DNA of 64,000 nucleotides from Macrotrachela quadricornifera (Eukaryota; Rotifera; Eurotatoria; Philodinida; Philodinidae), in assembly GCA_022393335.1 (NCBI GenBank), contig JAJEKB010001325.1, forward strand, positions 38,046 through 102,045, given 5' to 3'. This document shows positions 60,269-64,000 of the stretch, one piece after another; the first letter of the stretch is position 1; each line of letters begins with the position of its first letter. A program made the translations under genes and the position numbers. The notes beneath the pieces were generated by a model that saw only the letters and a program-made list of their open reading frames with translations, was not told the origin of the DNA and ran no database searches.

Positions 60269-63132
60269 CTTTAAATTGTTTTACATGGGTACTCTATGAA
60301 TATTAAAATCGCTGATTTCTATGTATTCTAGTTCTGGTTATTTGTAACTGTTATTAATATTCAGTTTTAAGTTTGTGACTAGTCTAAGAATATTTGAAAT
60401 AAAATATACTTACGTGATAAAAGATTTTCGAGTGTATGAGTTGTTTTTTGCGTGCTTGCAAGCGATTCTGTTGCATATATATTATCAACAAAATCAGTGG
60501 ATTTTTTTCTACTTATTTTTTTATGTGATCAACGAAGCATGGGATTTTCACTAATGAGTCGGTTTCGTGTACGTATGCGTTTCTTCTTGCGTGCATATTG
60601 TTATTTTAGCCTTCTACTTTTCTTTTTGCTTTTCATTACGTTTCGTGTTTTTATGATAAAGAAATATTCATTGATATTTGCATACATAGGCGTATCATAT
60701 TGGGAGTTCGCATTTTCTCATATGAAAACGAAATAATACTTTTTTTAAAATCATATATCAGAAATGTTAGCAGTGTGTTGTTCTATAATGGGTTGCTTCA
60801 TGACAATGACTCGTCCTGTTGATTATACAAAAACGTTTTGCTCAGAAAAATTAATCAATAGAATTTTATTTTTTAATTCAACGACAGATGTTCATTTTGG
60901 AGAAATGTGCCAAGATAAGTGCAAAAATCACGTGGAATATGGGGTTGAGTTATAGTTAGAATCGGATCGATCGGCCTTCACCGATACTTAAAAATCCTTT
61001 GGATACTAAAGCTTGGTTATTTTGCTAACTTTCAACAATTTCTATAATATCAACAGTCTAGAGATATGACTCTGATAGTTTCTTATTGACAAAACTTCGA
61101 CTTTATTAGAAAGGAAAGGTATCAACTGGTTACGATACGTTATGAAAGTCCTGCTTTTTACAATTAAGTAGACATTTCACAAAAAAATGCCAGTATCAAC
61201 AATAAAGTTTTATATGGAGTCGATTTTGAAGTCAACCAAGTTTATCATCAATCGTGTTGATTTAACATAAAAGCTTTTTTCTCAAGAGTAGATTTTGTTC
61301 TTTGATATATACTATATACAAATTGGTACATTTTGAAGGTTTGATGGGGTCCTTATCACGCTCTATAGATATGAAAGAAAGTCAAAATCTGATTCAGCTT
61401 CAACTTGTCTCGATTCTGACTTTTTTATGTCTATATGCCGAGATCACGCGTCCTTTCAACCTCCGAAATACATTAATATGCACAGTAAACATAAAAGAAC
61501 AAAACCCAATATTGGTATGTTTCTACGGTAAAATTAATTTGGGTAGAATAAGCTTAGTAGATAATGGAATCAACTTCGAAATTATCTCTATGCAGGATTC
61601 CGATTATACTATGCCATGAAGTCAACCAATGGTTAATATAAACTACTATTCTAATTTGATTTGTTTGTCATTTTGAATTATATGATGAATTTGTTCATCA
61701 AACAGTAACTTTAATATATTTATTCTCTTTTTTTTCCAAACCATACTACAATATCAATAGAATGAAAAGTGAATGTGAACGAAAAACCGAATCAAGTATA
61801 GTTTTTCTTAATACTAACTCTTTTGGTAAGTCAATACTAATCTATCATCGGTACAGAGGACCACACAACAATGTAAAACCATAATGAAAAATAAGAGAGA
61901 ATAGAGTAAAAAGTTTCATCAAATAGATGTAACTGGTCATCACTAATATAGCTTATGCCATTGTTATAAAAACAAAAAAAAAAGACTGCGTTACGCGGAT
62001 ATTCACTTTAAGTATTAAAAAATAAACAATCAAATATCATTTTATTTTCACAAAATCGATTATGGTCTACTTAAGCATTTTTCATTTTAAGTATCAGTTT
62101 TTTCCGAAAACTAGTTCAGATTCTGTTCGTCTTTTATGTCTGGTATGAACTGGATTATTTTTTAAAATTTATTTTACTAGATTATGTGTTTATTGTCCTT
62201 GTTCTTTATTTCAAAATTATTATCCAACAACGGAATACTGTAGTGAGTCTCTTCAGTTAAATTATTTTATCAAATGAATCGCCATGTAATTTTCAACAAA
62301 CTGATACATGCCAATAAATAAATACGATCCTACTTAATTTTTAATATTTGGTGTTAATATTGAATTAAACTGTAATAATTATTTAAAAATCTAGTCAAAA
62401 TCGCAATGTCCGTAAAACCTCTTCAAATCATAATTTGATTAGTATAACACTTTAAATTGTACGTTCAAACGTTTTTAACTCATATACTAATAATATTTCG
62501 AGTGAATTCATTTAAATGGTTAATTGAAGAATGTATTCACATAAGATCGAAGCTATAAAATGCGTATCAATATAATGTAAAGTTCAACACACACTAATAA
62601 TATCTAATCCTTAGGTGAATTAAAGTTAAGCTATTGTTAAGCAAATTAATATTCTATTGACTCAATACTATAAGGCATTTTACTATTTTCGAATGAATAT
62701 TTTATCAGATTTATCATCTAAAATTGATTTTGATTACCATCGAAATATTTCCATCATTTCTTAATAAACTTCAAAAACTCATTGTGAAAAAACTTTTTCT
62801 AATAGTTTTGATAGATATTTATTAGCCAATAATGAAAATGTTCAAATTGTTTATCTAAACAATTTAGTCAATCAAATGAAAGAACTTGAAGAACATGCTA
62901 AAAGTAAAATAAATATTATTTTTTATTATAGTATGAATATATGATATCTACAGAAAAAAATATGTAAAAGAATTTATTAAATTAACCTAAGATGAAATAG
63001 AAAAAGAAACTGACGAAATGAATTCGATAGATGAAATAAAATATCTTCAATTAATAGAATGACATATAAATTAGGAATGTTAACTAAGAAAGTTTACTTA
63101 AAATAAACTCATTTTTATTTAATTTAAGGTAT
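60269..63132. other. Intergenic region with possible decayed coding fragments
   Basis: Plus frames at 60452-60736 (hydrophobic, Phe-rich), 60764-60955 (63 aa, six Cys) and 61302-61619 (105 aa) are open, but I recognise no family and see no convincing splice partners. At 62800-63070 a plus-strand stretch reads like a protein interrupted by stops (YLLANNENVQIVYLNN, then MKELEEHAK, then DEIEKETDEMNSIDEI), suggesting a pseudogene remnant. Confidence 0.4.
62800..63070 (+). pseudogene. Possible decayed exon pair, unknown gene
   Basis: Two protein-like, Glu/Lys/Asn-rich segments are separated by a short intron-like AT stretch (about 62905-62955). The second carries in-frame stops (TAA, TGA). Codon composition looks like the real exons nearby. 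The parent gene is not recognised, and chance cannot be excluded. Confidence 0.3.
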
Positions 63133-63300
63133 ATGATAACATCATTCATTGTTACTTGTATCATTTTTTCGTTATATCTCTCTATTCTCATTGATTATAT
63201 TACAGTATTCTTTCTATATGTTCGTTCCTATTCGAATGATAAACTAAAATTTTTATATTTATTTACTGTATTTATATTACAAGATTTTCTCATTTTTTAA
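63133..63300 (+). other. Short hydrophobic frame, 55 aa
   Basis: ATG 63133 opens a frame with two hydrophobic runs (FIVTCIIFSLYLSILI and [15 protein letters not shown]) up to the TAA at 63298-63300. It overlaps the 3' end of the PP1 gene on the other strand by a few bases. It could be the membrane-spanning tail of the decayed gene just upstream or an AT-rich chance frame. Confidence 0.2.
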
Positions 63301-64000
63301 TATTAGAAATTTTTGTAGATGATGAAAGTTTTGAAAAAAATGTATTTGCTGTTATTCCTTTTATTTGTGTTTCTTGCATTGGTTTTTGAGTTGATGGTCG
63401 AAGTATTTGAAATGAACACATTAAATTTTCATCAACACTCATTACACCACCAGCATTATCAAATTCTCCACAATAATTTGGTGCAGAAAAAATAGTTACT
63501 AATTGACGTTTAGCAAAAAATTCATAACCATCTTCAACAACCTAAAATAAATTTATATAATTATAATTAAATATATTTTCTCGGTTTTTTTTATAAATTA
63601 AAATAAAAACTTGATGTCCTCGACAAATAAGATCAAGATCATGTCGTGTTAAAAATCTTGTAACAACTTCAACACCAAATGTAAATGATACACCACGATC
63701 ATTTTCACCCCATTCTGTTGTATCTTTATCTGGATCCGACCAAAGTAGATCACATAATAATCCTGTATCAGGTACATCTGTTGGTCTTGCAATACGTCTT
63801 ATTTGTTCAAATGAATGTAAATCTGGACTAAGACCACCATGACAACAAAAAATTTTTTCATCAATTATTGCTGCAATTGGTAAACAATTAAAACAATCTG
63901 TAAATGTTTTCCATAATTTAACATTATAACGACGTTTAACTTCATCATAAAATCCATATATACGATTAATTGATGCACATTCATGATTTCCACGTAATAA
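63290..64000 (-). CDS. PPP1C: Serine/threonine protein phosphatase PP1 catalytic subunit (5' part outside window)
   Basis: Catalytic subunit of PP1, a PPP-family metallophosphatase directed by many regulatory subunits; cytosolic and nuclear. Two exons are visible on the minus strand (beyond 64000 to 63611, and 63541-63290). The visible part starts at the [19 protein letters not shown] motif and runs through [63 protein letters not shown] and [20 protein letters not shown]. These are diagnostic of PP1 rather than PP2A, which has a TPDYFL end. Metal-site His and Asn of GNHE and the HGG histidine are present. The tail ([13 protein letters not shown] onward) is longer and unlike the vertebrate isoforms, ending KISNIKK. 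The upstream GDVHG and GDYVDRG motifs lie beyond the window. Confidence 0.95.

Noticed and set aside
60452..61619. Three plus-strand frames (94, 63 and 105 aa) considered as genes
   Set aside because: No domain, no consistent splice sites joining them, and composition like the flanking repeat-derived DNA; kept only as possible fragments.

Overview
The window is intron-rich, AT-rich animal DNA. Most genes are split into many exons by very short introns (about 50-80 bp, GT...AG), and all the conserved genes are metazoan. Compactness, base composition and two lineage-typical protein types (an arginine ADP-ribosyltransferase fused to kinesin-light-chain-like TPRs, and small families of membrane proteins with lineage-specific ectodomains) point to a bdelloid rotifer (Adineta/Rotaria type). 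That organism call is inference, since no species marker is present. Three 10-base N runs (5063, 27672, 52141) show this is a scaffold.

Layout: EIF2B4 (eIF2B delta, + strand, possibly lacking an upstream exon), DUSP11-type RNA phosphatase (+) and a Ly6/uPAR-like GPI-anchored protein (+) fill 0.15-5.8 kb. About 5.4 kb without a convincing gene follows. A BAHCC1/TNRC18-like Tudor+BAH chromatin protein (-) lies head to head with a CABIT-like protein (+) at 11.2-16.2 kb. A decayed copy of the last PP2A exon (about 16.73-16.91 kb) precedes an intact PP2A catalytic subunit gene (-), which is head to head with SPATA6 (+). At 22.1-26.9 kb there is one small secreted six-cysteine peptide gene (-). Then come three long minus-strand genes: SEC16 (ER exit site scaffold) with two candidate last exons, a TIR-SAM-TIR-TIR protein, and a TRIM9-type RING/B-box/FN3/SPRY ubiquitin ligase. 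At 45.2-47.8 kb two paralogous type II membrane proteins converge tail to tail. A repeat-rich 3.2 kb stretch leads to an intronless ADP-ribosyltransferase-TPR gene (-), with a roughly 620-bp foldback repeat just upstream of its start. From 55.5 to 63.3 kb the DNA is repeat-derived (degenerate tandem units, a MITE-like element, decayed coding fragments), and the window ends inside a PP1 catalytic subunit gene (-).

Most genes are ordinary housekeeping or signalling genes: translation control, RNA 5'-end processing, secretion, serine/threonine phosphatases, chromatin. The unusual material is in the accessory part: the TIR-SAM-TIR-TIR protein, the ART-TPR protein with a receiver-like N-terminal domain, the convergent membrane-protein pair with microexon-encoded stalks, and the defensin-like peptide. 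The two multi-domain proteins combine NAD-linked effector domains (TIR, ART) with interaction domains (SAM, TPR), which suggests innate immune or stress roles, but the sequence does not prove this.
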